Shown here in pieces: positions 41,738 to 51,666 of a DNA stretch of 64,000 bases (positions within the stretch are counted from its first letter, which is position 1; each line of letters begins with the position of its first letter). The stretch spans positions 78,325 to 142,324 of the forward strand of contig CAZMUQ010000001.1 of assembly GCA_964569845.1 (NCBI GenBank). Direction: 5' to 3'. The notes under the pieces were generated by a model that saw only the letters and a list, made by a program, of their open reading frames with translations, ran no database searches and was not told the DNA's origin. A program made the translations under genes and the position numbers. The stretch comes from CAZMUQ01 sp964569845. GTDB taxonomy: Archaea; Thermoproteota; Bathyarchaeia; Hecatellales; Hecatellaceae.

Positions 41738-42733
41738 ATGGGTTTGTGGAAGTTACGCTTATCCATGTATGGAACCCTTACATTGATTATAATGCTTTCA
41801 ACCCTATTTTTTGCTATAATATTAACATTAATTGGAACCCTGAACATCCTACTTCTCGCAGCATTTGTTGTTATTTTTAACATTCTTCAATGGCTTTATG
41901 CACCAAAAATAATAGACAGCATTTACCATACTAAGGAGATATCTCCTAATGATAACCCTAAACTTTACAATGCTGTTAAAAGGCTTAGTGAAAAAATGGG
42001 TTTAAAAATGCCTAAGTTAATGATTGCCCATATTCCCATACCTAATGCTTTTGCCTACGGGTCACCCTTAACAGGACCACGTGTTGCTGTAACTAGTGAA
42101 CTTTTAAGAGTCTTAGAAGATGAGGAAGTTGAAGCTGTTATTGGGCATGAGCTTGGACATTTAAAGCATAGAGATGTCCAGATAATGATGTTTGTATCAG
42201 TTTTACCTGCAATATTCTATTTCCTAGGTTATTCTTTAATGCTTTCAGGGTGGTTTGGAGGGTATAGAGGTCGCAATAATATTGGTTATATGATGATTGT
42301 AGGGTTTATATGCTTAATCGTATACTGGATATTATCTCTCTTTGTTTTAGGTTTAAGTAGATACAGAGAGTACTATGCTGATAGAAGAAGTGCAACAACA
42401 GTTGAGGATGGTGCAAGAAAACTTTCAGAAGCTCTTGCAAAAATAGTTCATCATACATCTAAGGTAAAAAGCTTCTATGCTGAAAAAAATATTGGTGCTT
42501 TGGGAGCATTTAAGTCCTTATTTATTTCAGACCCTGATAGGGCAGAAACTGATATCCTAAATCTTTCAACATTGAGACACCTAACAGACCAGCAGCTTGT
42601 AAATAAAATACTTTCCAGAAAAATAACATTTGCTGATAGGCTCATAGAGCTTTTCTCAAGTCATCCAAACATTGTTAAAAGACTTAAAGCCTTAAAAGAA
42701 ATAGAAGAAAAAAGTAGGTATGGAGTAGCTTAA
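41738..42733 (+). CDS. htpX: HtpX-like M48 membrane metalloprotease
   Basis: A 331-aa zinc protease of membrane protein quality control. Two N-terminal spans (residues ~8-55: LIIMLSTLFFAIILTLIGTL and NILLLAAFVVIFNIL) precede the catalytic domain, which has GHELGHLKHRDVQ (HExxH, residues ~139-143) and the third zinc ligand in the SRYREYYADRRS block (Glu). Two more spans lie between these (VSVLPAIFYFLGYSLML and YMMIVGFICLIVYWILSLF). The overall layout matches HtpX. Its nearest neighbour on the opposite strand encodes the secreted helical protein. Confidence 0.93.
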   Translation: MGLWKLRLSMYGTLTLIIMLSTLFFAIILTLIGTLNILLLAAFVVIFNILQWLYAPKIIDSIYHTKEISPNDNPKLYNAVKRLSEKMGLKMPKLMIAHIPIPNAFAYGSPLTGPRVAVTSELLRVLEDEEVEAVIGHELGHLKHRDVQIMMFVSVLPAIFYFLGYSLMLSGWFGGYRGRNNIGYMMIVGFICLIVYWILSLFVLGLSRYREYYADRRSATTVEDGARKLSEALAKIVHHTSKVKSFYAEKNIGALGAFKSLFISDPDRAETDILNLSTLRHLTDQQLVNKILSRKITFADRLIELFSSHPNIVKRLKALKEIEEKSRYGVA

Positions 42734-42845
42734 GTTATTATTAGCCTAAACCTTAACAATTTTGTAAAGCTTAAATTTAAATAAACAACATTTAAACTAA
42801 AATTTTAAGCTAATGTAGATACTTTAGAGATAGGAGGTTCTTATA

Positions 42846-44213
42846 ATGATCAGTCTTGAGGAAATACGTGAAAATGTAAAAAGGTATAAGGATCCTGTTG
42901 GACTTGTTTTAGGGTCTCACTCTGCATTAGATGCTATGGCTGGACTTAGAAACTTCGGCCTTAAAGGAATTATCTACACTACAAGACAAAGAGCTTCTAT
43001 TTATCTTAGAGAGCCTAGAGTTGGCTTAGTTGAGGAGGTTATAGAAGATTTACCCTACATTGTAAGAAGAGATCTTTACGTTTCAGATGATATAAAGGAT
43101 ATTGTAAGAAAAAAGAATCAATGGGTTGAAGCTATACTTTTACTTGATAGGTATGAGGATATTCTTAAAAGTGAGAATATTGATGTTCTTCTAGAAATTG
43201 AAGCTATTCAAATTCCAAATAGAGCTTTTGCAGTTTACGTTGGTGGAGAACGCTGTGAAAGAATAGAAAAAGATTTCCCTATACCTATTCTTGGTTCAAG
43301 AAAGCTTCTCAAAATTGAAAATAGAGAAGAAGTTGAAGAAAATTATTACTGGTATCTTGAAAAAGCTGGAATACCTCATCCTAAGCCGTTTAAATTTAGG
43401 GTTGTTAAGGATGGAATAAAGGTTGAAGATGATGTTAAGCAACCTTTAGTTTTAAAAGTTCCTCATGCAGGTAGAAGACTTGAAAGAGGATTTATTTTTG
43501 CAGCTGATAGTGAAAGTTTAGAGGAGAAAGTTAGGAAAGAATTAGAAGCTGGAAATATCATACTTGAAGATTTAAAGAGTGCAAGGGTTGAAGAATATAT
43601 TCCAGGAGTTACAGCAAACTTTAACTTCTTCTATTCACCGCTTTATGCTGAAGAAGATTGGGGTATCTTAGAAAAGTATATTGACCGCTGGAGACTTGCA
43701 AATGAGTTTCTATCTATAGATGAAAGAAGAGAAACAACTCATGATGGAGTTTTAAGGATGGTTGCTGATGATCAACTTAAGGTTGATTGGAGGAAAACAC
43801 CTTATCCTTTAAGTTTTGAGGTTACAGCCCATTCTATGATAAGTTTAAGGGAATCTTTACTTAGAAAAATTTACCCTATTGCAGATGCCTTTGTTGAAAT
43901 AACACAAAAACTTGAACCCCCAGGTATGATAGGTGCATACTGTATTCAAACCTTAATAACGTTTGAAAAACAACCCCTTGTTGAAGCAATATCCCAAGGA
44001 GTTTATGATGCATCAGGAGAATTCTTCTATGACTTTGTCTTCAAAACCCAGGATATAGCTGTAAGGCATGGAGGGGGAACAAATGTTCATCAAGGAATAG
44101 GCTCTCAATATGCAAATGCAAAATATAAAAGAGTTATGAGTATGGGAGATAGAATAGCTTTAGAGCTTTTAAGAGCAAAACAAACAAAAAAACTTGAAAA
44201 AATAGTAACATAA
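42846..44213 (+). CDS. PurP-like formate-dependent ligase (ATP-grasp)
   Basis: A 455-residue protein of the PurP (5-formaminoimidazole-4-carboxamide ribonucleotide synthetase) family. The N-terminal domain has LVLGSHSALDAMAGLRNFGL; the ATP-grasp part includes IPILGSRKLLKIENREEVEE, PLVLKVPHAGRRLERGFIFA and RVEEYIPGVTANFNFFYSPL; the C-terminal part has LEPPGMIGAYCIQTLITFEK. Typical PurP proteins are ~340-370 residues, so this one is longer by about 90, mostly in the second half. It may be the extended paralogue seen in some archaea, whose exact substrate is not settled. It is preceded by a GGAGG ribosome binding site. Confidence 0.82.
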   Translation: MISLEEIRENVKRYKDPVGLVLGSHSALDAMAGLRNFGLKGIIYTTRQRASIYLREPRVGLVEEVIEDLPYIVRRDLYVSDDIKDIVRKKNQWVEAILLLDRYEDILKSENIDVLLEIEAIQIPNRAFAVYVGGERCERIEKDFPIPILGSRKLLKIENREEVEENYYWYLEKAGIPHPKPFKFRVVKDGIKVEDDVKQPLVLKVPHAGRRLERGFIFAADSESLEEKVRKELEAGNIILEDLKSARVEEYIPGVTANFNFFYSPLYAEEDWGILEKYIDRWRLANEFLSIDERRETTHDGVLRMVADDQLKVDWRKTPYPLSFEVTAHSMISLRESLLRKIYPIADAFVEITQKLEPPGMIGAYCIQTLITFEKQPLVEAISQGVYDASGEFFYDFVFKTQDIAVRHGGGTNVHQGIGSQYANAKYKRVMSMGDRIALELLRAKQTKKLEKIVT

Positions 44214-44312
44214 AAATTTACTACACCAATTTTTAATAAACCTTTACCTAAGAGCATTTAACCCCTATCTTAATATTTTTGAAGCACCACTATAATTTTT
44301 GTTGAGTGCAAC

Positions 44313-45125
44313 ATGATTAGAGTTGGGCCTGCAGGTATACCTTTAGCTATGAAGGGTAAGGGTTATGATGAAGCTTTAAAGTATTGTATGGAGATTGGTT
44401 TAGATGCTCTTGAAGTTCAGTATGTTCGTGGAGTTAAAATGAGCATAACAATAGCTAAGAAGCTTTACGAATACTCAAAAAAGTATAATGTTAAGCTTTC
44501 ATGTCATGCCCCATACTTTATTAACCTTTGTGGAGATAAACAAACAGTTAAAAAGTCTCAGCAAAGAATTATTGAAACTTGTAAAGTTGGAAGCTACTAC
44601 AAAGCTGAACTTGCAGTTGTTCATCCAGCATATTATGGTAAACATTCAAGAGATGAAGCTAAAAAAATGGTCATAGATGCAATAAATAGCATTGTAGACC
44701 AGTGTCCTATACCTATAGGAATTGAAACAATGGGTCGTCAATCACAGGTCGGTCCCCTTGAAGATGTTTTAGAAATTGCTTATGAAACAGGCCAAAGAAT
44801 AGTACTAGATTGGGCCCATATTCATGCTAGATGTAATGGTTGCTTAAAAAGTAAGGATGATTTTGTAAGAATTTTGGAGGAAATTGAAAGAAAACTTGGA
44901 GGAAATTCTCTTAAAAATCTTCATCAACATTTTACCCAAGTTGAATATTCTGTTTCAGGAGAGAAAAAACATTTAGTTTTTGAGAAGGGAGACATAAATT
45001 TCAGGTTTCTAGCAGAAGCATTAAAAGATTTTAATGTTGAAGGTACCATCATATGTGAAAGCCCTATTCTTGAAGAAGATGCTGTAAAGATTAAGAACAT
45101 ACTTAAGGACTACGGGATAGGATAG
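44313..45125 (+). CDS. endonuclease IV-like TIM-barrel protein (AP endonuclease family 2)
   Basis: A 270-aa TIM-barrel protein of the endonuclease IV/xylose isomerase-like superfamily. The metal-binding residues of endonuclease IV are matched by KLSCHAPYFINLCG (His), LAVVHPAYYG (His), IGIETMGRQSQVG (Glu), IVLDWAHIHAR (Asp and His), LHQHFTQVEY and CESP near the end. Most archaeal homologues of this length are annotated as putative deoxyribonuclease IV. In-frame 5' start ATG follows an AT-rich region 99 nt after the PurP-like gene. Role in base-excision repair is likely but not proven by context. Confidence 0.85.
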   Translation: MIRVGPAGIPLAMKGKGYDEALKYCMEIGLDALEVQYVRGVKMSITIAKKLYEYSKKYNVKLSCHAPYFINLCGDKQTVKKSQQRIIETCKVGSYYKAELAVVHPAYYGKHSRDEAKKMVIDAINSIVDQCPIPIGIETMGRQSQVGPLEDVLEIAYETGQRIVLDWAHIHARCNGCLKSKDDFVRILEEIERKLGGNSLKNLHQHFTQVEYSVSGEKKHLVFEKGDINFRFLAEALKDFNVEGTIICESPILEEDAVKIKNILKDYGIG

Positions 45126-45189
45126 ATTAAAAATAATTTTTTGAAAATGCGGCATCCATAAAAACTAGAAAATTTCTTAAAAATGTGGA

Positions 45190-47028
45190 CTATAAGCAAT
45201 ATTTTTGAAATTCAAGGTTTTTGATTAATCTTTGGAAGAGGTCATGGTAGGGATTAAAGATTAAGGTAACATTATGTTTACCTACTCCTTTAAGCTCAAA
45301 TGATATAAACCCGTTTTCCGTTGGGGAAATGTTTAACTGTTTACTATTATCCCATCCAATCCAACCTGGGAAATATGCTTCTCTTACTGTTACATTTAAA
45401 CGCTTACTGTTATTAACTTCGACGATGATTTTTATCATATCTCTTGTTTGAAACCATTTAAGTTCTGTTTTAGGGTTAGTTTCAACATAAGATATGTTTA
45501 GCGTATTTTCATAGAGAATGTAGCGTGAAAAGTTTAAAACCTTCTTAAAACTGGAATTTTGAAGTAAGTAAGCTTTTCCAGGATCTCCAAGTAAAACCCA
45601 TTTAACGCCGAAAACTTGAGACTTTTTAATAAAAGTTGATACTAAGGATTCATCTTCTATACGGGTTAAAGTTTTCTTAACATTAAACTTTATTATTGGT
45701 AGTACACTTCCCTGAGGATACCAGCCATCTACCAGAGGTTTACCTGTTTGACTTGGAAGAAGGTAAACTGAGAAGGGACATTTAAACGTTAAAATTCTAC
45801 CGTATTCCTTATTATTCTTAAGATAAAGTATAACTGGTTCTGGAATACTTTCACAAAAAACTTCCTCCCTAACAGTTTCACCAAAAAACTGGAAAACTGC
45901 AAAAAATATGATAATGTTTAGGATAAGTAAAAAAACAACTATAAGCTTAATATTTTTTAAACTTTCAGATTTTCCTTCAGTTTTTAAGAACTGACTTTTC
46001 CCGCCAGCAATAAGAAGACTAAAAGGTATTGAGAGGTAAAGTTGGAACCTCATAAAATCGATACTACCACCAAAAGGTAGAAAGTAAGTTAACGGGAAAA
46101 AATATGAGCTGAAGACTAGAAAAAGAAAAGCCCATGCTAAGGTAAAAAGGCTTTTAACGCTAGTATAACTTGCGAAACTCTTCAAGCATATTATAGTAAG
46201 GGCTGTAAGAAGAATTAAAAGAGCTGCTGAAATTAGTGGATTAACATTTTGGGTATAAAAGCTAACCCAATAAGTTAAATCTACAATGTAGAGTAAAAGC
46301 CAAAAAGCTGAAAAAATAAAGCTAAGAAAAAGAATACCAATCAATATCAACATCTTTGTTAGGAGAGTTTTTGAACCTACATTTTTAACCTCGAAAATTA
46401 AAGATAAAGCGTAGATTAGAAAAACTAAAGATAAAATATAGGCAGAAAAGTGGTGAGTTAAAAGGGTTAAAGTAAAAAAGATTGAAGCCAATAGAAAATA
46501 TTTTTTTGAAAAATTTTCAGCAGCTTTAAATGTAAACATTAAGGTTAGTATAAAAAAGGGGAAGCTTACAATGTTTGGAAATCTACCAAAAATTAGAGGG
46601 TTATGAATTACTGAAGGAAAAAATGAGAATATCATTGTTGCATAAAATGCTTTTCTTCTTTCTAAACTATAAGTTCTACAAAACTTGTAGAAGCAAAACG
46701 GTGCAACTAGAAGAAAAAGTACTTCAATAAGTTTGTAGGAAAATATGGCATCTAAACCTATTAATGTTAATGGGTAAACTAGGAGATAAGATAAAGGCGC
46801 ATAAGAAGTAAAAATCGGGTAACCACAATACCAATCATAACACCAGAAGGAGGGGCCAAACTTTGAAATATAGACAACCTTTGGTAAATGGGAGAAAGTA
46901 TCCATACCTATTGGAAGCTCAGATGAATATATTCTTGATGAAAAAATTGCTGTTAGAATTGTTGATGTTAAAATTATGGTTAAAGCTACCTTCTCATCTT
47001 TACCCAGATTATAAAAGGCTTTAAACAT
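45190..47028 (-). CDS. large polytopic membrane protein (PTPS-related / GT-C-like)
   Basis: A 612-aa protein with roughly ten to twelve spans in the first ~400 residues and a soluble, probably extracytoplasmic C-terminal domain. The first loop after span 1 has LPIGMDTFSHLPKVVYIS, then WYCGYPIFTSYAPLSYLL, the pattern of the 6-pyruvoyl-tetrahydropterin synthase-related membrane family, which resembles GT-C glycosyltransferases using lipid-linked sugars. The C-terminal part includes VREAYFPGWIGWDNSKQLN, reminiscent of YfhO-like domains. Likely role: transfer or handling of sugars at the cell envelope. No neighbour supports a pathway. Confidence 0.75.
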   Translation of the reverse strand: MFKAFYNLGKDEKVALTIILTSTILTAIFSSRIYSSELPIGMDTFSHLPKVVYISKFGPSFWCYDWYCGYPIFTSYAPLSYLLVYPLTLIGLDAIFSYKLIEVLFLLVAPFCFYKFCRTYSLERRKAFYATMIFSFFPSVIHNPLIFGRFPNIVSFPFFILTLMFTFKAAENFSKKYFLLASIFFTLTLLTHHFSAYILSLVFLIYALSLIFEVKNVGSKTLLTKMLILIGILFLSFIFSAFWLLLYIVDLTYWVSFYTQNVNPLISAALLILLTALTIICLKSFASYTSVKSLFTLAWAFLFLVFSSYFFPLTYFLPFGGSIDFMRFQLYLSIPFSLLIAGGKSQFLKTEGKSESLKNIKLIVVFLLILNIIIFFAVFQFFGETVREEVFCESIPEPVILYLKNNKEYGRILTFKCPFSVYLLPSQTGKPLVDGWYPQGSVLPIIKFNVKKTLTRIEDESLVSTFIKKSQVFGVKWVLLGDPGKAYLLQNSSFKKVLNFSRYILYENTLNISYVETNPKTELKWFQTRDMIKIIVEVNNSKRLNVTVREAYFPGWIGWDNSKQLNISPTENGFISFELKGVGKHNVTLIFNPYHDLFQRLIKNLEFQKYCL

Positions 47029-47087
47029 TATAATTAAACTAATTTACTTGAAGAGAAAATATTTTTTGCTAATAGGGAGATGATTGT

Positions 47088-48065
47088 ATGAGGCATAGTG
47101 AAGAGTTTTTTAAGGATATTGTTAGACACGTAAAACTTAAACCAAAGATGACTGTGGATGAGCTTATTCGTGAAATGGCTGGTTCAGGATGTTTTGGTGC
47201 TGGACGTTTAGCTCAAGCAGTAGATATTTATGAACAGATGCTTAAAGAGAAGGCTTTAATAGTTTTAGGTCTTGCAGGGGCAATGGTTCCAGGAGGTATG
47301 AAAAATGTTGTTACTGAGATGATTAAACGTAAAATGGTGAATATTATCGTTAGTACTGGTGCAAACATGGTTCATGACTTGCTTGAAGTTTTTGGAGGAT
47401 ATCATTATAAGGGTACTGCCTACATCGACGATAAACTACTTTACAAGCATGGGGTTGATAGGGTTTATGATGTTTTTATTCCTGAAGTTGATTTTAGAGA
47501 AAGTTTTGATAAACCCCTAATTGAAATTTTTAATGATATTATTAGACATAAAGGAAACAAGATATATTCTACACCTGAATTAATGAGAGAAATTGGTAAA
47601 AGAATCATTGATGAAAATTCAATAATTTATAACGCATATAAGTACAATGTACCTATCTTTGTTCCAACAATTCATGATTCATGCTATGGGTTAACTGCAT
47701 ACGAATATAGAAAGTATCATGGAGGAGAAAGAATTATAATGGATGCATTTAAGGATGTTTCAGAATTTCTCGAAATTATAGACAAAAACAATTCAGGAAA
47801 AAAAGGAGCATTACTTATTGGTGGAGGAGTACCAAAAAACTTTATTTTTCAAGCAGCATTCAAAGTTAATAAACCCTACAACTATGTAATCCAAATTACA
47901 ACCGATAGACCGGAGCCAGGTGGACTTTCAGGGGCAACTCTTGAGGAGGCTGTTTCATGGGGTAAAGTTGGAGGTAAAGCTTCAAAAGTTCAAGTTATAG
48001 GTGATGCAACCATCTGCTTACCAATTATTGTTGCAGCTGTGATGGAGAGGTTTTTTGGAAAGTAA
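47088..48065 (+). CDS. dys: deoxyhypusine synthase
   Basis: A 325-aa enzyme that transfers the aminobutyl group of spermidine to a lysine of aIF5A. Features: AGSGCFGAGRLAQAVDIYEQ, LGLAGAMVPGGMKNVVTEMI, STGANMVHDLLEVFGGYHYK, and the active-site lysine in LLIGGGVPKNFIFQAA. TLEEAVSWGKVGGKASKVQV follows, including residues that bind NAD. The length is standard. It overlaps the agmatinase gene by 11 nt, so the two are translated from one transcript. A GGGAG ribosome binding site precedes the ATG. Confidence 0.95.
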   Translation: MRHSEEFFKDIVRHVKLKPKMTVDELIREMAGSGCFGAGRLAQAVDIYEQMLKEKALIVLGLAGAMVPGGMKNVVTEMIKRKMVNIIVSTGANMVHDLLEVFGGYHYKGTAYIDDKLLYKHGVDRVYDVFIPEVDFRESFDKPLIEIFNDIIRHKGNKIYSTPELMREIGKRIIDENSIIYNAYKYNVPIFVPTIHDSCYGLTAYEYRKYHGGERIIMDAFKDVSEFLEIIDKNNSGKKGALLIGGGVPKNFIFQAAFKVNKPYNYVIQITTDRPEPGGLSGATLEEAVSWGKVGGKASKVQVIGDATICLPIIVAAVMERFFGK

Positions 48066-48945
48066 AATTAAAGCTTTATTTACTAAGCCTAAGAACGAGT
48101 TTCTTGGACTTTTATCTAGCTTTGATGAAGCAAAGTACATTATTTTAGGTTTTCCGTTTGATTTTACATGTACTTACAGGTTCGGAGCTTCTAAAGCTCC
48201 TGATAAGATTAGGGAAGCATCACTAAACATTGAAACTTACAGTTTTAGGTTTAACTTTAATGTTGAAGATTTAAAAATTTATGATGTGGGAAATATTAAA
48301 CCTTGCAAAAATATTGAAGAAGCTTTAACACTTCTTAGGAAAGCTATTCTGGATATAAGTAGGATTGGAAAGATACCTGTAATCTTAGGTGGAGAACATA
48401 CATTAACTTATGGTGTTGTTAACGCTTTAAAGAGGAAGAATTTTAATCTTATTTGCTTTGATGCTCATTTTGATTTAAGAGATATCTACCTTAATAGGAA
48501 ACTTTCTCATGCAACTTTTATGCGTAGAATTGTTGAGAAAATTGGTGGGAAACGGATATTTTTAGCTGGAGTTAGGGCAGCCTGCAAGGAGGAAGTAGAA
48601 TATGCTATAAAGAATAAGGTTAAATATTTAACAACCTTACAAATAAAAAGTTTAGGTATAGATAATGTGTCAAAAATTTTAAGGGAATTTGCTGAAGAAA
48701 CTAATCAAGTTTATATTAGCCTTGATATGGATGTTTTAGACCCTGCATATACTCCTGCGGTTTCTAACCCTGAACCTGATGGTTTAGACTTTTCCATGCT
48801 TTTCAATATATTATATAGTTTAAGGGGAGTTAGCTTTTTAGGTTTAGATGTTGTTGAGGTTACACCTGATTTTGATTTTGGAATTACATCTATTCAAGCT
48901 GCAAAAGCTGTGTTTGAAATTTTATGTTTAGCTGAGAAAGGCTAA
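48055..48945 (+). CDS. speB: agmatinase
   Basis: A 296-aa ureohydrolase that splits agmatine into putrescine and urea. Both manganese-site motifs are present: GGEHTLTYG (His), FDAHFDLRD (D-x-H-x-D) and SLDMDVLDPAYTP (D-x-D). It begins with TTG at 48055, within the last codons of deoxyhypusine synthase. Together with the pyruvoyl arginine decarboxylase at 7 kb it gives arginine to agmatine to putrescine. Some archaea use an alternative aminopropyl-agmatine route, in which this enzyme would act on that compound instead, so the substrate is not fixed. Confidence 0.93.
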   Translation: MESKIKALFTKPKNEFLGLLSSFDEAKYIILGFPFDFTCTYRFGASKAPDKIREASLNIETYSFRFNFNVEDLKIYDVGNIKPCKNIEEALTLLRKAILDISRIGKIPVILGGEHTLTYGVVNALKRKNFNLICFDAHFDLRDIYLNRKLSHATFMRRIVEKIGGKRIFLAGVRAACKEEVEYAIKNKVKYLTTLQIKSLGIDNVSKILREFAEETNQVYISLDMDVLDPAYTPAVSNPEPDGLDFSMLFNILYSLRGVSFLGLDVVEVTPDFDFGITSIQAAKAVFEILCLAEKG

Positions 48946-48984
48946 TAGGGTTGAAGCTACCTAATCCTTTTTAAGGATAGTAGG

Positions 48985-51651
48985 ATGGAAAGCCGCTTAG
49001 AAGATTTTTTTAAAGAAAAATTAGATGAAGCTGAGGAAAAACCTTCTTCTGAGGGTAGAGGTAACCAGGAAGATGTTACTGGAAATTGGGTAAGGTATTT
49101 TAGAAGTTTAGTTGAGGATAGATATGCAAACTCTAGAAACCTTAAAAATGTATACCTTTTTTCCGCTAGCTATGATGGAGATAAGCGTTGTGCAGTTTTA
49201 AAATTTTACAATCCTGAAGATAAGAAAATCTATCTTTGGTATGACACTACTGGACATAAACCTTACTGCTTAACAAATATTCCACAAGAGGAACTTGAAA
49301 ATATTCCTGAGGTTAAGGGAGTTAAAGGTTTAGACCACTTTGAAACCGTTGAAAAGTTTAGCTTATTATTAGATAAACCATTAAGGGTTACAAAAATTGT
49401 AGCGCAGGATCCTTTAACAATAGGAGGAAAACCTTCAGGTTCAATTAGAGATATCTTGCCAAAGATTAGGCATGATGCAAAAGTTTGGGAAGCTGATATA
49501 AAGTACTATGAATGCTACATTTATGATTTAGGTTTGGATTTAGGGTTACCATACAATATTGAAGATGGAAAGCTTGTTAAAAATAAGCTTACAAGCATTA
49601 ATTTTGAAGTTGAAAAACTTTTTGCAGATGAATCTAAAGACTTTTTCCAATATTTAAAGAGCTGGGTTGAACTTCTTGAAGCACCCTTACCAAGCCTAAA
49701 ATTTATAGCTTTAGACATTGAAGTTGAATCTCCAAGCTTAGATAAGGTTCCAGATCCTAGAGAAGCCTCACATAGAGTTATTTGTGCTTCTATTGTAGCT
49801 TCAGATGGAGTTAAGTATGTTTTGCTTCTTAGAAGAGGTGAAGCTAAAGGTGAAGAATTTGATAGGCTGGATGATGCTAAAGTTGAATTTTATGATGATG
49901 AGCTTCAACTTATCTGTAGAATTTTTAGATTTCTTGTTGAATACCCTATTGTTGTAACATTTAATGGGGATGAATTTGACTTAAAATATCTTTACCATAG
50001 AGCTCAAAAACTTGGGCTTCAAAAGGAAGATATCCCCATTCAGTTAACCAGAGAATACGCATACTTACCATACAGTATCCATATAGACCTTTACAGATTC
50101 TTCTTTAATAAGGCCATCCAAGTTTATGCTTTTGATCAAAAGTATAGGGATGTTAATCTCCAAGATATTTCAACAGTTTTTCTCGGTATAGGTAAAGTTG
50201 AGTTGGATAAAAATGTTTCAGAACTAGATTATAGGCAACTTGCAGTTTACTGCTTAAGGGATTCTGAGTTAACTTTTAAGCTTGCAAGTTTTGATGGAAA
50301 TCTTGTGTTAAAGCTTATCATAGCTTTAGCAAGAATTACAAGGATGATTTTAGAGGATGTTTCAAGGCAAAGTGTTTCAAACTGGATTAAAAGTTTAATG
50401 TACTGGGAACATAGAAAAAATAGCTATCTTATACCGTCATCTGAGGAAATTTTAGCTGTAAAGGGTTCAACTTCAACTCATGCAATTATTAAAGGTAAAA
50501 AGTATAGAGGGGCAATTGTTATTGAACCTCAACCTGGAATAAACTTTAACGTAGTAGTTTTAGACTTTAACAGCCTCTATCCAAGCATAATTAAGAGATG
50601 GAATCTTTCTTATGAAACTGTTAGATGTCCCCATGAAGAGTGTAAAGATAATCTTATACCTGAAACAAATCATTGGGTTTGTAGAAAAAGGCAGGGATTA
50701 ACAAGCCTAGTTATAGGTTCCTTAAGAGATTTAAGGGTAAGATGGTATAAGGTTAAAGCTAAAGATAAAACGTTACCTGAGGAAGTTAGAGTATGGTATT
50801 CTGTTGTTCAAAGAACTCTTAAGGTGATACTAAATGCATCTTACGGCGTTTTTGGTGCAGAACATTTTGCCCTTTATTGTCCACCAGTAGCAGAAGCAAC
50901 AGCAAGCATAGGAAGATATGCAATAAAAACAACAATTCAGAAGGCTTGGGAGTTAGGAATAGAAGTAATTTACGGGGATACCGATTCAATGTTTCTTAGG
51001 AATCCTTCAGAAAATCAGGTTGAAGCTCTTATGGAATGGTCTAGAAACGTTCTTGGTATGGAGCTTGATATTGATAAGCAGTACAGGTATTCTGTTTTTT
51101 CAACAAGGAAAAAGAACTATATTGGAGTTTATCATGATGGTAACGTTGAAATTAAAGGCTTAACAGGTAAGAAAAGGAATACACCTGAATTTCTTAAGAA
51201 AACTTTTGCTGAAATGATTAAAATTCTTGGGGAAGTTAAAAGTAAAGATGACTTTGATAAAGCAAGGGAAAAAATAAAAAGTATTGTAAAAGATTGCTAC
51301 GTTAAACTTAAGAATAGACAGTATAGCCTTGAAGAACTAGCTTTTACTGTCGTTTTAGGTAAAGATATTGAAGATTATAATAAAACTATACCTCAGCATG
51401 TTAAAGCCTTAAAACTTTTACCTGAAAAGGAAAAAGTAGATGTGGGTGCTGGCTCAGTTATCCGGTATGTTAAAGTTAGAAGGGATCCAGGTGTTAAGCT
51501 TATAACTCATGCGAAAGTAGATGAAATAGATACAGAAAAATATGTTGAACATATTCAAACAACATTTGAGCAGGTTTTAGATGCATTAGGTATAAGCTTT
51601 AACGAAATTACAGGGGCACCTAGGGAAGCTAAGCTGGAATTTTTCCAGTAA
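48985..51651 (+). CDS. polB: family B DNA polymerase
   Basis: An 888-aa replicative-type DNA polymerase. The 3'-5' exonuclease motifs are FIALDIEVES (Exo I), VTFNGDEFDLKYLYHRA (Exo II) and YCLRDSELTFKL (Exo III). Polymerase motifs: VVLDFNSLYPSIIKRW (A), LKVILNASYGVFGAEHF (B) and VIYGDTDSMFL (C, DTD). All catalytic carboxylates are kept, so proofreading and synthesis should be active. A CPHEEC...WVC cluster between motifs A and B may bind zinc. The N-terminus has a short acidic, probably disordered tail of ~40 residues. It is 39 nt downstream of the agmatinase gene. Confidence 0.96.
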   Translation: MESRLEDFFKEKLDEAEEKPSSEGRGNQEDVTGNWVRYFRSLVEDRYANSRNLKNVYLFSASYDGDKRCAVLKFYNPEDKKIYLWYDTTGHKPYCLTNIPQEELENIPEVKGVKGLDHFETVEKFSLLLDKPLRVTKIVAQDPLTIGGKPSGSIRDILPKIRHDAKVWEADIKYYECYIYDLGLDLGLPYNIEDGKLVKNKLTSINFEVEKLFADESKDFFQYLKSWVELLEAPLPSLKFIALDIEVESPSLDKVPDPREASHRVICASIVASDGVKYVLLLRRGEAKGEEFDRLDDAKVEFYDDELQLICRIFRFLVEYPIVVTFNGDEFDLKYLYHRAQKLGLQKEDIPIQLTREYAYLPYSIHIDLYRFFFNKAIQVYAFDQKYRDVNLQDISTVFLGIGKVELDKNVSELDYRQLAVYCLRDSELTFKLASFDGNLVLKLIIALARITRMILEDVSRQSVSNWIKSLMYWEHRKNSYLIPSSEEILAVKGSTSTHAIIKGKKYRGAIVIEPQPGINFNVVVLDFNSLYPSIIKRWNLSYETVRCPHEECKDNLIPETNHWVCRKRQGLTSLVIGSLRDLRVRWYKVKAKDKTLPEEVRVWYSVVQRTLKVILNASYGVFGAEHFALYCPPVAEATASIGRYAIKTTIQKAWELGIEVIYGDTDSMFLRNPSENQVEALMEWSRNVLGMELDIDKQYRYSVFSTRKKNYIGVYHDGNVEIKGLTGKKRNTPEFLKKTFAEMIKILGEVKSKDDFDKAREKIKSIVKDCYVKLKNRQYSLEELAFTVVLGKDIEDYNKTIPQHVKALKLLPEKEKVDVGAGSVIRYVKVRRDPGVKLITHAKVDEIDTEKYVEHIQTTFEQVLDALGISFNEITGAPREAKLEFFQ

Positions 51652-51666
51652 ACCATTTTTGAAGTT

